Assembly (NCBI GenBank): GCA_965227455.1
Contig: OZ245752.1
Coordinates: 4,154,001 to 4,218,000 of the forward strand
Length of the DNA: 64,000 bases
Reading direction: 5' to 3'
From: JABDIP01 sp965227455
GTDB lineage: Bacteria > Pseudomonadota > Alphaproteobacteria > DSM-16000 > Inquilinaceae
Made by a program: the position numbers and the translations under genes. Shown one piece after another: positions 1 to 9,252 of this stretch (position 1 is the stretch's first letter; every line of letters starts with the position of its first letter). A model generated the notes under the pieces. It saw only the letters and a list, made by a program, of their open reading frames with translations. It made no database searches and was not told the DNA's origin.

Positions 1-146
1 GCAAGCAGCCGGGGAAAATGCTCGATCAATCGCGCCTCGAAGGCCGGCCATTCGCCGTCCCGGCCGGCAAACACCGCCTCCAGCGCCGGCGTCAGCCGGG
101 AGAGCAGTTTCTGGGGCGTGGTTTCCAACCCGTTGGCCTGCGGCAT
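1..146 (-). CDS. N-terminus of a protein running off the window, possibly a GH13 amylosucrase-type enzyme
   Basis: A minus-strand frame opens with an ATG at 146-144 behind a weak GGCGGA ribosome site and stays open to the window edge (48 whole codons). The peptide begins MPQANGLETTPQKLLSRL and continues through FAGRDGEWPAFEARLIEHFP. This helical, Leu/Arg-rich start with a WPAFEARL segment resembles the N-terminal domain of amylosucrase-like GH13 enzymes, but no catalytic motif lies inside the window, so the family is a guess. Codon use (third-position G/C) looks coding. The gene diverges from the fecR-cyclase pair, so 147-324 probably holds promoters for both directions. Confidence 0.45.
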   Translation of the reverse strand, partial: MPQANGLETTPQKLLSRLTPALEAVFAGRDGEWPAFEARLIEHFPRLL

Positions 147-324
147 GTGTCCGCCGTTCGTGCGATCGCGCGGAAGAACCGGCAGTAAGCCCGGCCATCC
201 CGGCTTCCGCAACGGTTGTTTTTCCGCCGGCCTGCCCGCCCTTGGCCCAATCGCTGGCCGATTTGCGCGGTTGTCTGTAGAAGGGGATCAAGACCAAGAG
301 CCAGAAACCAGCGGTCCATCCGCC

Positions 325-954
325 ATGACGATCTTCGGCTTGCGGCTCGGCACGCTGCTGGTAGCCGCATTAGTAGCACTCACCATGCCCGCCTCGGCGC
401 AAGGTCCGGCCCGCATCGGCACGGTCGTCCAGCAGCTCGGATCGGTGACCGTGCTACGCGGGAGCGAGCCGGCGGCGCTGCGCATCGGCGCGCCGGTATT
501 CCTGGGCGACCGGGTGATCACCGGTGCGATGGCGCGAATCCGCATCGAACTGACCGACCGCAGCGTGCTGGCCATCGGTTCCGATACCGATGTGGCGCTG
601 ACCGAGCAGGTCTCCGACAGCGAGGGCAATCCGATCCGCAACGTCGTCTCGCTGCTCTATGGCATCGTCCGGGCGACGGTGCAGCGGGTAGGGCCGCGGC
701 AGTCCTTCGATATCGAGACGCAATCGGCAATCGCCTCGGCCCGCTCCACCGACTGGCTGGTCGAGGCCGGTCCGGGCATGAGCGCCGTCTTCGTGATCGA
801 GGGCGAGGTGTTGGTCGGGGCCCGCACCGGCGGAATGGTCCGGCTGACGCCGGGATTGGGCACCGATGTGATCGGCACTGCCCCGCCCACGGAACCGGCG
901 GCCTGGCCGCAGGATCGGCGTGACGCCGCCCTGGCCCGGACACAGCTTCCGTAG
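325..954 (+). CDS. FecR-domain periplasmic protein
   Basis: A 209-residue protein. The frame is open further upstream, but the ATG at 325 is followed directly by a classic signal peptide (MTIFGLRLG, hydrophobic core to residue 21, cleavage probably after ASA at 25), so I chose it. Residues about 45-150 fit a FecR domain: 'VFLGDRVITG', 'IRIELTDRSVLAIGSDTDV' and the 'GIVRATV' strand. FecR domains of this soluble type are usually exported sensors or scaffold proteins and not the TonB-linked FecR anti-sigma factors. It sits immediately before a CHASE2 cyclase (a 4-nt gap to that gene's ATG). FecR-CHASE2-cyclase pairs are common in alphaproteobacteria, which suggests that it works with the periplasmic CHASE2 domain. 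The ligand is unknown. Confidence 0.85.
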   Translation: MTIFGLRLGTLLVAALVALTMPASAQGPARIGTVVQQLGSVTVLRGSEPAALRIGAPVFLGDRVITGAMARIRIELTDRSVLAIGSDTDVALTEQVSDSEGNPIRNVVSLLYGIVRATVQRVGPRQSFDIETQSAIASARSTDWLVEAGPGMSAVFVIEGEVLVGARTGGMVRLTPGLGTDVIGTAPPTEPAAWPQDRRDAALARTQLP

Positions 955-958
955 CCCC

Positions 959-3004
959 ATGGCGGGCCGTCGGTATTCCGGTTGGGGCGCGATCTTCGCG
1001 GCGCTGGGCCTGACCCTGCTCACCGTGCTGGTCTACGCGACCATCGGGCGCACGCCGGTCATGCGCACGGTCGAGGCCCAGACCCTGGACTGGCGCTTTG
1101 CTCTGCGCGGCGCGGTCGAGCCGGGGCCGGAGACCGTCCTGCTGACCATCGACGACCGTTCCATGGTCTCGCTCGGCCGCTGGCCCATGCCGCGCCATCT
1201 GCTGGCCATGGCGGTCGCGGCGCTGACCGAGGACGGCGCCCGGGTCATCGCCTTCGACCTGCTGTTCACGGAACCGGAAACCACCGCACCGGCGGACAGC
1301 GAGGTCGCCGTGCTGGCGGCGCGGGAGCTGCTGATCGGACAGGTGCCGGCGCTGCAGCCGAGGATCGACGCCCTGCTGGCCATCGAGGATCCGGACCGGG
1401 CGCTGGCGGCGGCCATTGCCGATGCCAATGCGGTCATCCTGCCCTATGCCTTCCGGTTCGCCGCCGCCGATGTGTCCGGCACCGATCTTCCGGAGTCCGT
1501 GGCGCGATCGGCCTACCGCCTGTCCCGGGTTCCCGCCGGCTATCGCCCCGCCCTGGCCGAGCCGGCCGGCGTGCTGGCGCCGGTGCCGGCCCTGGCAGCC
1601 GAGGCCGCCACTGCCCATGCCAACCTGCTGCTCGACGATGACGGTTCGGCCCGCTACGAGCATCCGGTAATCGCCTATCGCGACGGCTATTTCCCGTCCC
1701 TGCCGATCGAGGCGGTGCGGCTCTACCTCGGGCTCGATCGCGACGACGTGGAGCTGCGTCTGGGCGACAGCATCCGGATCGGCGACCGCCTGGTGCCGAC
1801 CGCCGGTGCCATGCGGCTGCCGGTGAACCATTACGGGCCAGCGGGCAGTTTCGAGAGCCACGCTCTGGTCGATCTCATCGAAGGCCGGATCCCGCCCGGC
1901 ACCTTCACCGACCGGATCGTGGTGGTTGGGGCCAGCGCCGTCGGTATCGGCAACACCTTCATGACCCCCTACACCCGCACCCAGCCCGGGGCCGAGCACC
2001 ACGCCACCGTCATCGACAACATCCTCCATGACCGGTTCGTCGTGCAGCGGGCCTGGACAGTTGTCCTGGACGTCCTGGCAATTGTCGTGGCCGGATTGGG
2101 CTCCGCGGTCCTGACCGCCCGTCTGGCGCCGATGCCGGCCCGGCTGGCGGTCACCGCTCTTCTGGCGGCCTGGTGCGTCACCGCCTTCGCCGCCTTCGCC
2201 TGGGCCGGCATCTGGCTGACCTTCCTCTACCCGGTCCTGGCCATTGCGCTCAATCTCGGCTGGTTCACCCTTACCGGTGCGGTGACCGAGCGCCACTCAC
2301 GGGCCCAGGCGGAACGCCAGCGCGGCAATCTCGCCCGCTACGTACCGCAATCGGTGGCGGCCTCCCTGGCCGACAGCGACCGACCCTTCGCGCTCGACCG
2401 GACCCAGGAGGCGGCGGTGATGTTCGTGGACATCGTCGGCTTCACCGGGCTGAGCGAAGGCCTGTCGCCGCAGGACTCGATGGCACTGCTGCGGGATTTC
2501 CTGGCACGGGTCGAGCAGGCGGTGTTCGCCGAGAGCGGCACACTGGACAAGTTCCAGGGCGACGGCGCCATGGCCAGCTTTGGCGTGCCGGAACCGGGAC
2601 CCGACGACGCGGTCGGCGCCATCAGGGCGGCCCGGGCTCTGGCCGAGGACGTCGCCGGCTGGAACCGCCAGCGGGCAGCGGAGTCCCTGCCGCCGGTCGG
2701 CATCGGCATCGGCCTGCATTTCGGCCAGGTGCTGGTCGGGGCGCTGGGCGGCACCCGGCAGTTCCAATTCACGGTGGCCGGCGACACCGTCAACGTCGCC
2801 AGCCGGCTGGAGGCCTTTACCCGCAGCTGCGGCGCCACCATCGCCGCCTCCGACACCCTTGTCGCGGCGGCCCGCGAGGCCGGCGGCGACGCGACCCTGG
2901 AGGGCTTCGTGGCCCTGCCGGACCAGGCGATCCGCGGCCGAGCCCAGCCGATCACCATCTGGGCCTGGCCGGCCCCGGACCGCGCCGTCAGCGACGCCGC
3001 CTAG
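959..3004 (+). CDS. CHASE2-domain class III adenylate cyclase
   Basis: A 681-residue membrane cyclase producing a cyclic nucleotide, probably cAMP. An N-terminal membrane segment (about 7-27) leads into a periplasmic CHASE2 sensor, three membrane segments (about 360-455), and a cytoplasmic class III catalytic domain. Visible catalytic features are the metal aspartates D491 (MFVDIVGFTG) and D535 (DKFQGD), the purine-contacting K531, and the 'TVNVASR' segment with N612 and R616. Thr605 (FTVAGD) replaces the usual Asp, which is the class IIIb pattern. The ATG at 959 follows the fecR stop. A GTG at 920 would overlap fecR and is the alternative start. Placement right after the FecR-domain gene suggests one periplasmic sensing unit. 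Confidence 0.92.
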   Translation: MAGRRYSGWGAIFAALGLTLLTVLVYATIGRTPVMRTVEAQTLDWRFALRGAVEPGPETVLLTIDDRSMVSLGRWPMPRHLLAMAVAALTEDGARVIAFDLLFTEPETTAPADSEVAVLAARELLIGQVPALQPRIDALLAIEDPDRALAAAIADANAVILPYAFRFAAADVSGTDLPESVARSAYRLSRVPAGYRPALAEPAGVLAPVPALAAEAATAHANLLLDDDGSARYEHPVIAYRDGYFPSLPIEAVRLYLGLDRDDVELRLGDSIRIGDRLVPTAGAMRLPVNHYGPAGSFESHALVDLIEGRIPPGTFTDRIVVVGASAVGIGNTFMTPYTRTQPGAEHHATVIDNILHDRFVVQRAWTVVLDVLAIVVAGLGSAVLTARLAPMPARLAVTALLAAWCVTAFAAFAWAGIWLTFLYPVLAIALNLGWFTLTGAVTERHSRAQAERQRGNLARYVPQSVAASLADSDRPFALDRTQEAAVMFVDIVGFTGLSEGLSPQDSMALLRDFLARVEQAVFAESGTLDKFQGDGAMASFGVPEPGPDDAVGAIRAARALAEDVAGWNRQRAAESLPPVGIGIGLHFGQVLVGALGGTRQFQFTVAGDTVNVASRLEAFTRSCGATIAASDTLVAAAREAGGDATLEGFVALPDQAIRGRAQPITIWAWPAPDRAVSDAA

Positions 3005-3126
3005 GGCAGGCGCCATCGCATCGCCGGTTGAACGGCGGCCCAGCCGCCCTCACCTACAGATCAGCCGCTTGGTCCAATGATGGGATGCAGCGGCCTGCGG
3101 CTGCGCATCGCCCAGGGAGACATGCG

Positions 3127-4278
3127 ATGGCCGGCAGCAAGATGAAGATCTGGAAGCAGGATCCCTCGGTCGCCGAACCGGGAATCCGCACCGCCTACAT
3201 CCCCACAGACGTCGATGTCGGGCCGCAGGACCCGGAGATCGCCACTCGCGGCATGCCCGAGGTGCTGCCGACCAACGACGACCGCGATTTCCTGTTCGAG
3301 CCCCAGGAGAACCCGCTGGAATTCGACGCAGTGCACACCTTCACGGTGGTCCGCCAGGTCCTGACCATGGTCAAGCGGGCGCTGAACCGCACCGGCGTCA
3401 GCACCGAGTTCAGCTGGCAATGGGGGCCATCGGCGCCGATCTCCGTCTATCCCCGTGCCGGGCTCGATGCCAACGCCTATTACAGCCGCGGCGAACGGGC
3501 GCTGCGCTTCTTCTATTTCCATCCGGAGAACGATGCGTCGCGGCCGCTGGTCTACACCGCCCGGTCCTTCGACATCGTCGCCCATGAGGCGGGCCACGCC
3601 ATCCTGGACGCATTGAGGCCCGGCTATTGGGGCAGCTGGCGGGCCCAGACCGGCGGGCTGCACGAGTCCTTCGGCGACATCACTGCGATCCTGACCATGT
3701 TGGCGCAGATGGACCAGGTCGAGGCGATCATCGCGGAGTCCAAGGGCGATCTGCACCGCAAGAGCTTCTTCCCAGCCGTCGCCGAGCAGTTCGGCTCGGC
3801 GCTGTTCGGCCACGATCTGGGCCTGCGCAACGCCGACAACGACCTGAGGCTCAGCCAGGTGTCGAACCAGGTGCACGACATCTCGCAGGTCTTCACCGGC
3901 GCGGTCTACGACATCCTGGCCGACATCTTCGAGGACTACCACAAGCCGGAACAATACGATCAGGCAGAAACCCTGTTCCGTGTCGGCAAGCATATGACAT
4001 CGCTGGTCATTCTCGCCCTGCTCGCGGGCCCGGACCAGAACGCAACGTTCCGGGACATTGCGGAAAGGATGATCGAGATCGAACCGGTCGAGCGTTGGAA
4101 GACCTTCATCCGCGAGCAGTTCACCCGTCGCGAGGTGCTGGGCGTGCCTATGGCGGTGGCATCGGATCAGCCGCAGCGGCTGGATTTCACCGGCTGTTCG
4201 GGAACGCTGCGTTCCGGCGAATGGATCGAGGCGACCGACGCCGCGGTCACCGCCGCCATGAAGAAGGGCGGGCTGTAG
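3127..4278 (+). CDS. Zinc metallopeptidase of gluzincin (M4-like) type
   Basis: A 383-residue protein starting at the ATG at 3127, 7 nt after an AGGGAGA ribosome site. It carries HEAGH at 153-157 in the context DIVAHEAGHAILDA, and HESFGD at 179-184. Glu180, 23 residues after the second His, is well placed as the third zinc ligand, as in thermolysin-like gluzincins. No signal peptide or membrane segment is evident at the N-terminus (MAGSKMKIWKQDPSV), so it would be cytosolic unless exported in another way. The frame is open far upstream, but that part overlaps the cyclase and is not coding. The substrate is unknown. The family assignment rests on the motif pair, and a non-peptidase relative cannot be excluded. 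Confidence 0.82.
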   Translation: MAGSKMKIWKQDPSVAEPGIRTAYIPTDVDVGPQDPEIATRGMPEVLPTNDDRDFLFEPQENPLEFDAVHTFTVVRQVLTMVKRALNRTGVSTEFSWQWGPSAPISVYPRAGLDANAYYSRGERALRFFYFHPENDASRPLVYTARSFDIVAHEAGHAILDALRPGYWGSWRAQTGGLHESFGDITAILTMLAQMDQVEAIIAESKGDLHRKSFFPAVAEQFGSALFGHDLGLRNADNDLRLSQVSNQVHDISQVFTGAVYDILADIFEDYHKPEQYDQAETLFRVGKHMTSLVILALLAGPDQNATFRDIAERMIEIEPVERWKTFIREQFTRREVLGVPMAVASDQPQRLDFTGCSGTLRSGEWIEATDAAVTAAMKKGGL

Positions 4279-4307
4279 CCCGACTGCAGGGCCCCACCGC
4301 ACTCCAA

Positions 4308-4400
4308 TTGTCATTCCCGCGAAGGCGGGAATCCAGATGTCCCGAACCCGACAGCGTCGCGATCGTGATACTTGGATTCCCGCCTTCGCGGGAATGACAA
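4308..4400. repeat. Inverted-repeat element with ATTCCC-N8-GGGAAT cores (copy 1)
   Basis: Two 28-bp arms, 4308-4335 and 4373-4400, are perfect reverse complements. Each arm contains the palindromic core ATTCCCGCGAAGGCGGGAAT, so every arm is itself a hairpin and the pair is a larger one. The element lies between the convergent ends of the peptidase gene and hslU. A second element with the same arms is at 46501-46589. The 37-nt interior differs from that of copy 2. Confidence 0.9.
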
Positions 4401-4446
4401 AGGGTGGGGATGGTCGATGTTCGGGTCGCTGCCCCAGCCCGGACGC

Positions 4447-5753
<1,307 letters not shown>

Positions 5754-5757
<4 letters not shown>

Positions 5758-6311
5758 TCGGTGTCCAGGCCTTCGACGACGAGGTTGTTGTTGGTGTAGA
5801 TGCAGATTTCCGCGGCGATCTCCAGCGACCGGCGGGCGATCGCCTCGGCGTCCATATCGTCGCGGTCGATCAGCGCACGGGCGGCAGCGAGGGCGAACGG
5901 CCCGCCCGAGCCGATGGAAATCAGCCCGTCATCGGGCTCCAGCACGTCGCCCGTGCCGCTCAGCAGCAGCGATTCCGACGCGTCGCAGACCGCCATCATC
6001 GCTTCCAGGCGCCTGAGATAGCGGTCGGTCCGCCAATCCTTGGCCAGCTCGACGCAGGCCCGGGTCAGCTGGCCCGGATGCTGCTCCAGCTTGGCCTCCA
6101 GCCGCTCGAACAGGGCGAAGGCATCGGCCGTGGCGCCGGCGAATCCGGCCAGGACCTTGCCGCCGACAAGTTTTCTCACCTTGCGGGCGGAGCCCTTGAC
6201 CACCGTGTTGCCGGCGGTCACCTGGCCGTCGCCGGCGACGACCACCCGGCCGCCCTTGCGCACCGCAAGGACCGTGGTGCCCCGCCAGTGGGATGCGTCT
6301 GTGCTGCTCAT
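5754..6311 (-). CDS. hslV: ATP-dependent protease peptidase subunit HslV (ClpQ)
   Basis: A 185-residue threonine peptidase of the proteasome-like HslVU complex. I chose the ATG at 6311, with AGGAT about 6 nt upstream, because it gives the usual short propeptide (MSSTDASHWRG) before TTVLAV. Thr12 would become the N-terminal nucleophile after processing. A longer in-frame start at 6383 lies within a probable promoter and is rejected. Family motifs such as 'GDGQVT', 'GFAGATADAF' and 'IGSGGPFA' are present. It overlaps hslU by 4 nt, and a sigma-32-like promoter sits about 45 nt upstream. Confidence 0.96.
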
Positions 6312-6355
6312 CGATATCCTGAGGCTGAAGGAAGCATATGGCTTTCGCCCACCGG

Positions 6356-6384
6356 TATTTGGGCGTCCGCACCGATGGATCAAG
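6356..6384 (-). promoter_or_regulatory. Possible RpoH (heat-shock) promoter for hslVU
   Basis: On the minus strand, CTTGAT (6384-6379) and CCCAAATA (6363-6356) are separated by 15 nt. This resembles the sigma-32 pattern CTTGAA-N13-17-CCCATNTA and lies about 45 nt before the hslV start. HslVU is a known heat-shock operon in proteobacteria. It is a visual match only. Confidence 0.5.
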
Positions 6385-6512
6385 GGGACGACCCTGGGAC
6401 GGCACCGGACTAGGCTAGCGCATTTCCCGGTTCGACGCAGGCGCGTCCCATCAGCGCAGGAATATCGCTGGTCCGGCGTCCCGTAGTCCGGAGTCGGCCG
6501 ACACCAGACACT

Positions 6513-7217
6513 TCAGACCGCGCGGGTGATGCCGCCGTCGGCGCGGATGTTCTGGCCGGTGATGTAGCCGCCGCCATCGGACGCCAGGAAGGCGATCAGG
6601 GCGGCGATCTCCTCGGTCTTGCCATAGCGCTGCATGGGGATGCGGGCGCGGAATTCCTCCTTTTCCGGCAGGCTGTCGATGAAGCCGGGCAGCACGTTGT
6701 TCATGCGGATGTTGTCGGCCGCGTATTTGTCGGCGAACAGCTTGGCGAAGGCGGCCAGCCCGGCGCGGAACACGCCGGAAGTCGGGAAGACCGGGTCCGG
6801 CTCGAAGGCGGCGAAGGTCGAGATGTTGATGATGGCGCCGGATTTCTGCTGCTGCATGATCGGCGTCACCAGCCGGGTGGGCCGCACCGCGTTCAGGAAA
6901 TAGACCTCCATGCCGGTGTGCCAGTCCTCGTCGGTCAGCTCCAGGACCGGTGCTCGCGGACCGTGCCCGGCGCTGTTCACCAGCACATCGATGCGGCCCC
7001 ATTGCTCCATCGTCGCGTCAACAAGGCGCTGCAGGTCTTCCTCGGACCGGTTGGATCCGGTCACGCCAACGCCGCCGAGTTCGTTGGCCAGGATCTCGCC
7101 CCTGCCGGAAGAAGACAGGATGGCGACGTGGAATCCGTCTTCCGACAGTTTGCGCGCCGCGCCTGCACCCATGCCGCTTCCGCCGGCGGTCACGATCGCT
7201 ACTTTTCCTGCTGACAT
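6513..7217 (-). CDS. SDR-family protein with a substituted YxxxK active site
   Basis: A 234-residue Rossmann-fold protein. The nucleotide-binding start (T10-A-G-G-S-G-M-G17) and NSAG at 81-84 are clear, and it ends GQNIRADGGITRAV as SDRs do. The catalytic Tyr and Lys are missing: where YxxxK is expected there is Ser147-GVF-Arg151 (FPTSGVFRAGLAAF), while a serine (Ser133) remains. It may act on a different chemistry or bind NAD(P)H without classical reduction. A GGGAG ribosome site precedes the ATG at 7217. It diverges from hisB. The substrate is unknown. Confidence 0.88.
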   Translation of the reverse strand: MSAGKVAIVTAGGSGMGAGAARKLSEDGFHVAILSSSGRGEILANELGGVGVTGSNRSEEDLQRLVDATMEQWGRIDVLVNSAGHGPRAPVLELTDEDWHTGMEVYFLNAVRPTRLVTPIMQQQKSGAIINISTFAAFEPDPVFPTSGVFRAGLAAFAKLFADKYAADNIRMNNVLPGFIDSLPEKEEFRARIPMQRYGKTEEIAALIAFLASDGGGYITGQNIRADGGITRAV

Positions 7218-7238
7218 GTCGGGCTCCCGGGATCTGCA

Positions 7239-7266
7239 TTGTCGCTGATTGGCTGAGACCTATGAT
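7239..7266 (+). promoter_or_regulatory. Likely housekeeping promoter of the his gene cluster
   Basis: TTGTCG (7239-7244), a 16-nt spacer and TATGAT (7261-7266) form a reasonable sigma-70 type promoter. Transcription would start near 7273, leaving a leader of about 90 nt before the hisB ATG. This also argues against an upstream hisB start at 7249. Confidence 0.55.
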
Positions 7267-7362
7267 CGGCGCAGAAGAGGGCACTTGGCCAACCAGAAAT
7301 CGCGCCGCATCCATGAGCCTTGCCGCTGGCAGGCCGGGGAGCTTCCTGATACAACCCCGCGC

Positions 7363-7983
7363 ATGGATACCAACCCGCCCCCCGCAATGCGCAAAGGCCG
7401 GTCCGACCGGACCACCAAGGAGACCAAGATTGTCGCCTCGGTGGTGCTGGACGGCACCGGCAAATACGACATCGGCACCGGGATCGGCTTCCTGGACCAC
7501 ATGCTGGAACAGCTCTCCCGCCACAGCCTGATCGACATCAAGCTGAATGCCGAGGGCGACCTGCATGTGGACTATCACCACACCACCGAGGACAGCGGCA
7601 TCGTGCTTGGCCAGGCGGTGGCCAAGGCGCTCGGCGACCGGGCCGGGATCGCCCGCTATGGCGAGGCCACGGTGCCCATGGACGAGACGCTCAGCCGGGT
7701 GGCGCTGGATATTTCCGGGCGGCCCTATCTGGTGTGGCGGGTCGAATTTACCCGCGACAAGCTCGGCGATATGGATACCGAGCTGTTTCGCGAATGGTTT
7801 CAGGCCTTCGCGCAGGCTTCCGGCTTGACCTTGCACGTGGAATGCCTATACGGAACCAACAACCACCACAGGATCGAGAGCTGCTTCAAGGCGCTGGCAC
7901 AGGCGTTGCGGCGTGCTGTGGCGATTGACCCGCGACAGGCAGGCGCGGTGCCCTCCACCAAGGGGACCATCGGCGGGCATTGA
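7363..7983 (+). CDS. hisB: Imidazoleglycerol-phosphate dehydratase
   Basis: Catalyses dehydration of imidazoleglycerol phosphate, the sixth reaction of histidine synthesis, in the cytosol. The 206-residue protein is the monofunctional form without a phosphatase domain. The two metal-binding DxHHxxED-like motifs are visible (VDYHHTTEDSGI and GTNNHHRIES), with 'GIGFLDHMLEQLSRHS' near the start. I chose the ATG at 7363. The ATG at 7387 is the alternative, and an upstream start at 7249 overlaps the promoter. It is the first gene of the hisB-hisH-GNAT-hisA-hisF-hisE run, with 61 nt before hisH. Confidence 0.96.
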   Translation: MDTNPPPAMRKGRSDRTTKETKIVASVVLDGTGKYDIGTGIGFLDHMLEQLSRHSLIDIKLNAEGDLHVDYHHTTEDSGIVLGQAVAKALGDRAGIARYGEATVPMDETLSRVALDISGRPYLVWRVEFTRDKLGDMDTELFREWFQAFAQASGLTLHVECLYGTNNHHRIESCFKALAQALRRAVAIDPRQAGAVPSTKGTIGGH

Positions 7984-8044
7984 CGCCCTACCCGACCGGC
8001 ACGCGCCGCTTTCGACCCTGCATTAGAGCTTTGTTGGACGTTCC

Positions 8045-8701
8045 ATGGCCTCGACCTCGTCCGTCGCGATTATCGACTACGGCTCCGGCAACCTCCGCTC
8101 CGCCGCCAAGGCGTTCGAGCGGGCGGCGCGCGAGCTCGGGTTGTCGGTCGACATCGTTGTCACCAGCGCTCCGGAACAGGTGCGCAACGCCGACCGGGTG
8201 GTGCTGCCCGGCGTGGGCGCCTTCGCCGACTGCAAGGCCGGCCTTTCGGCGCTGCCGGGCATGACCGCGACGCTGGAGGAATTCGCCATTGCGTCCGGGC
8301 GACCGTTCCTGGGCATCTGCGTCGGCATGCAGCTGATGGCCTCGGTCGGTCGCGAGCACAAGGACACGCCGGGCTTCGGCTGGATCCCCGGCGAGGTCGT
8401 GCCGTTGGCCCCGGCCGATCCGCGGCTGAAGATTCCCCATATGGGATGGAACGACCTGATCGTGCTCGACGCCGGACACCCGGTTCTGGACGGTCTTTCC
8501 GACGGGGCGGAGACCTATTTCGTGCACTCCTATCGGATGATACCCGACGATCCGGCCCATATCCTGGCCACAGCGGATTACGGCGGCCCTCTGCCCGCCA
8601 TTGTCGGGCGTGATAATATCGTCGGAACCCAGTTCCACCCTGAGAAGAGCCAAGCCGCGGGCCTGCGGCTGATAGCGAATTTCCTGAATTGGAAGCCATG
8701 A
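8045..8701 (+). CDS. hisH: Imidazole glycerol phosphate synthase, glutaminase subunit
   Basis: A 218-residue class I glutamine amidotransferase that supplies ammonia to HisF for making imidazoleglycerol phosphate and AICAR. The catalytic triad is present: Cys92 in 'LGICVGMQLM', and His198 and Glu200 in 'QFHPEKS'. 'IDYGSGNLRS' at the N-terminus and 'GVGAF' are typical of HisH. Its TGA overlaps the ATG of the following acetyltransferase gene, so the two are probably coupled in translation. Confidence 0.97.
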   Translation: MASTSSVAIIDYGSGNLRSAAKAFERAARELGLSVDIVVTSAPEQVRNADRVVLPGVGAFADCKAGLSALPGMTATLEEFAIASGRPFLGICVGMQLMASVGREHKDTPGFGWIPGEVVPLAPADPRLKIPHMGWNDLIVLDAGHPVLDGLSDGAETYFVHSYRMIPDDPAHILATADYGGPLPAIVGRDNIVGTQFHPEKSQAAGLRLIANFLNWKP

Positions 8702-9252
8702 ACCAGAACGCCAATCCGCCGGTGACCTCGGTCGAGCAATTGACCAAGTTTCGCGGCGCCGACCTGCATGACCTGTGCGACGCGGCCGAGCTGGCGATTC
8801 TCGACGGCGGCGGCTTCGGCTGGGTCGACCCGCCGGAACGCGAGGTGATGGAACGCTATTGGCGTGGCGTGCTGATGGTGCCGGGCCGCTCGGTCTTCGT
8901 CGGCCGGCTGGACGGCGTCATCGCCGGTTCGGCGCAGCTGGTGCGTCCGCCGCCGAACAACGAGGCGCAGCGGTTCGCCGCCTCCCTGACCACCTTTTTC
9001 GTCGCCCCCTGGGGCCGCGGCCACGGTTTGGCGCGGGAGATCGTCGAGGCGGTCGAGGAGGATGCCCGCGCCGACGGCTTCGAGATCCTGCAGCTCGATG
9101 TGCGGGAGAGCCAGCGCGCGGCGATCCAGCTCTACCTGGCGCTGGGCTTCACCCATTGGGGCACCAACCCGGTCTATGCCCGGGTCGGAGGCCACACCCT
9201 GGCCGGCCAGTATTTCTATAAACAGATCAACGGCCGCGCGGGTTCGTCGTGA
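8698..9252 (+). CDS. GNAT-family N-acetyltransferase embedded in the his operon
   Basis: A 184-residue protein with a GNAT core at about 60-170. 'TTFFVAPWGRGHGLAREIV' is the acetyl-CoA pyrophosphate loop (Q/RxxGxG/A type), followed by 'RAAIQLYLALGFTHWG'. The ATG at 8698 overlaps the hisH stop (ATGA), and its own TGA overlaps the hisA GTG (GTGA), so it is locked into the operon on both sides. None of the classical histidine steps needs an acetyltransferase, so the substrate is unknown. It may act on a small molecule or an amine. Family assignment is secure, function is not. Confidence 0.9.
   Translation: MNQNANPPVTSVEQLTKFRGADLHDLCDAAELAILDGGGFGWVDPPEREVMERYWRGVLMVPGRSVFVGRLDGVIAGSAQLVRPPPNNEAQRFAASLTTFFVAPWGRGHGLAREIVEAVEEDARADGFEILQLDVRESQRAAIQLYLALGFTHWGTNPVYARVGGHTLAGQYFYKQINGRAGSS

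Noticed and set aside
920..958. GTG start of the CHASE2 cyclase at 920.
   Set aside because: It would overlap the fecR gene by 35 nt and adds 13 residues without family support. The ATG at 959 is simpler, although the GTG is not excluded.
4308..4400. CRISPR array.
   Set aside because: The repeats are inverted pairs with one interior each and no regularly spaced direct repeats or cas genes.
7249..7362. Upstream start of hisB giving a 38-residue N-terminal extension.
   Set aside because: It falls inside the predicted promoter and shows no similarity to IGPD.
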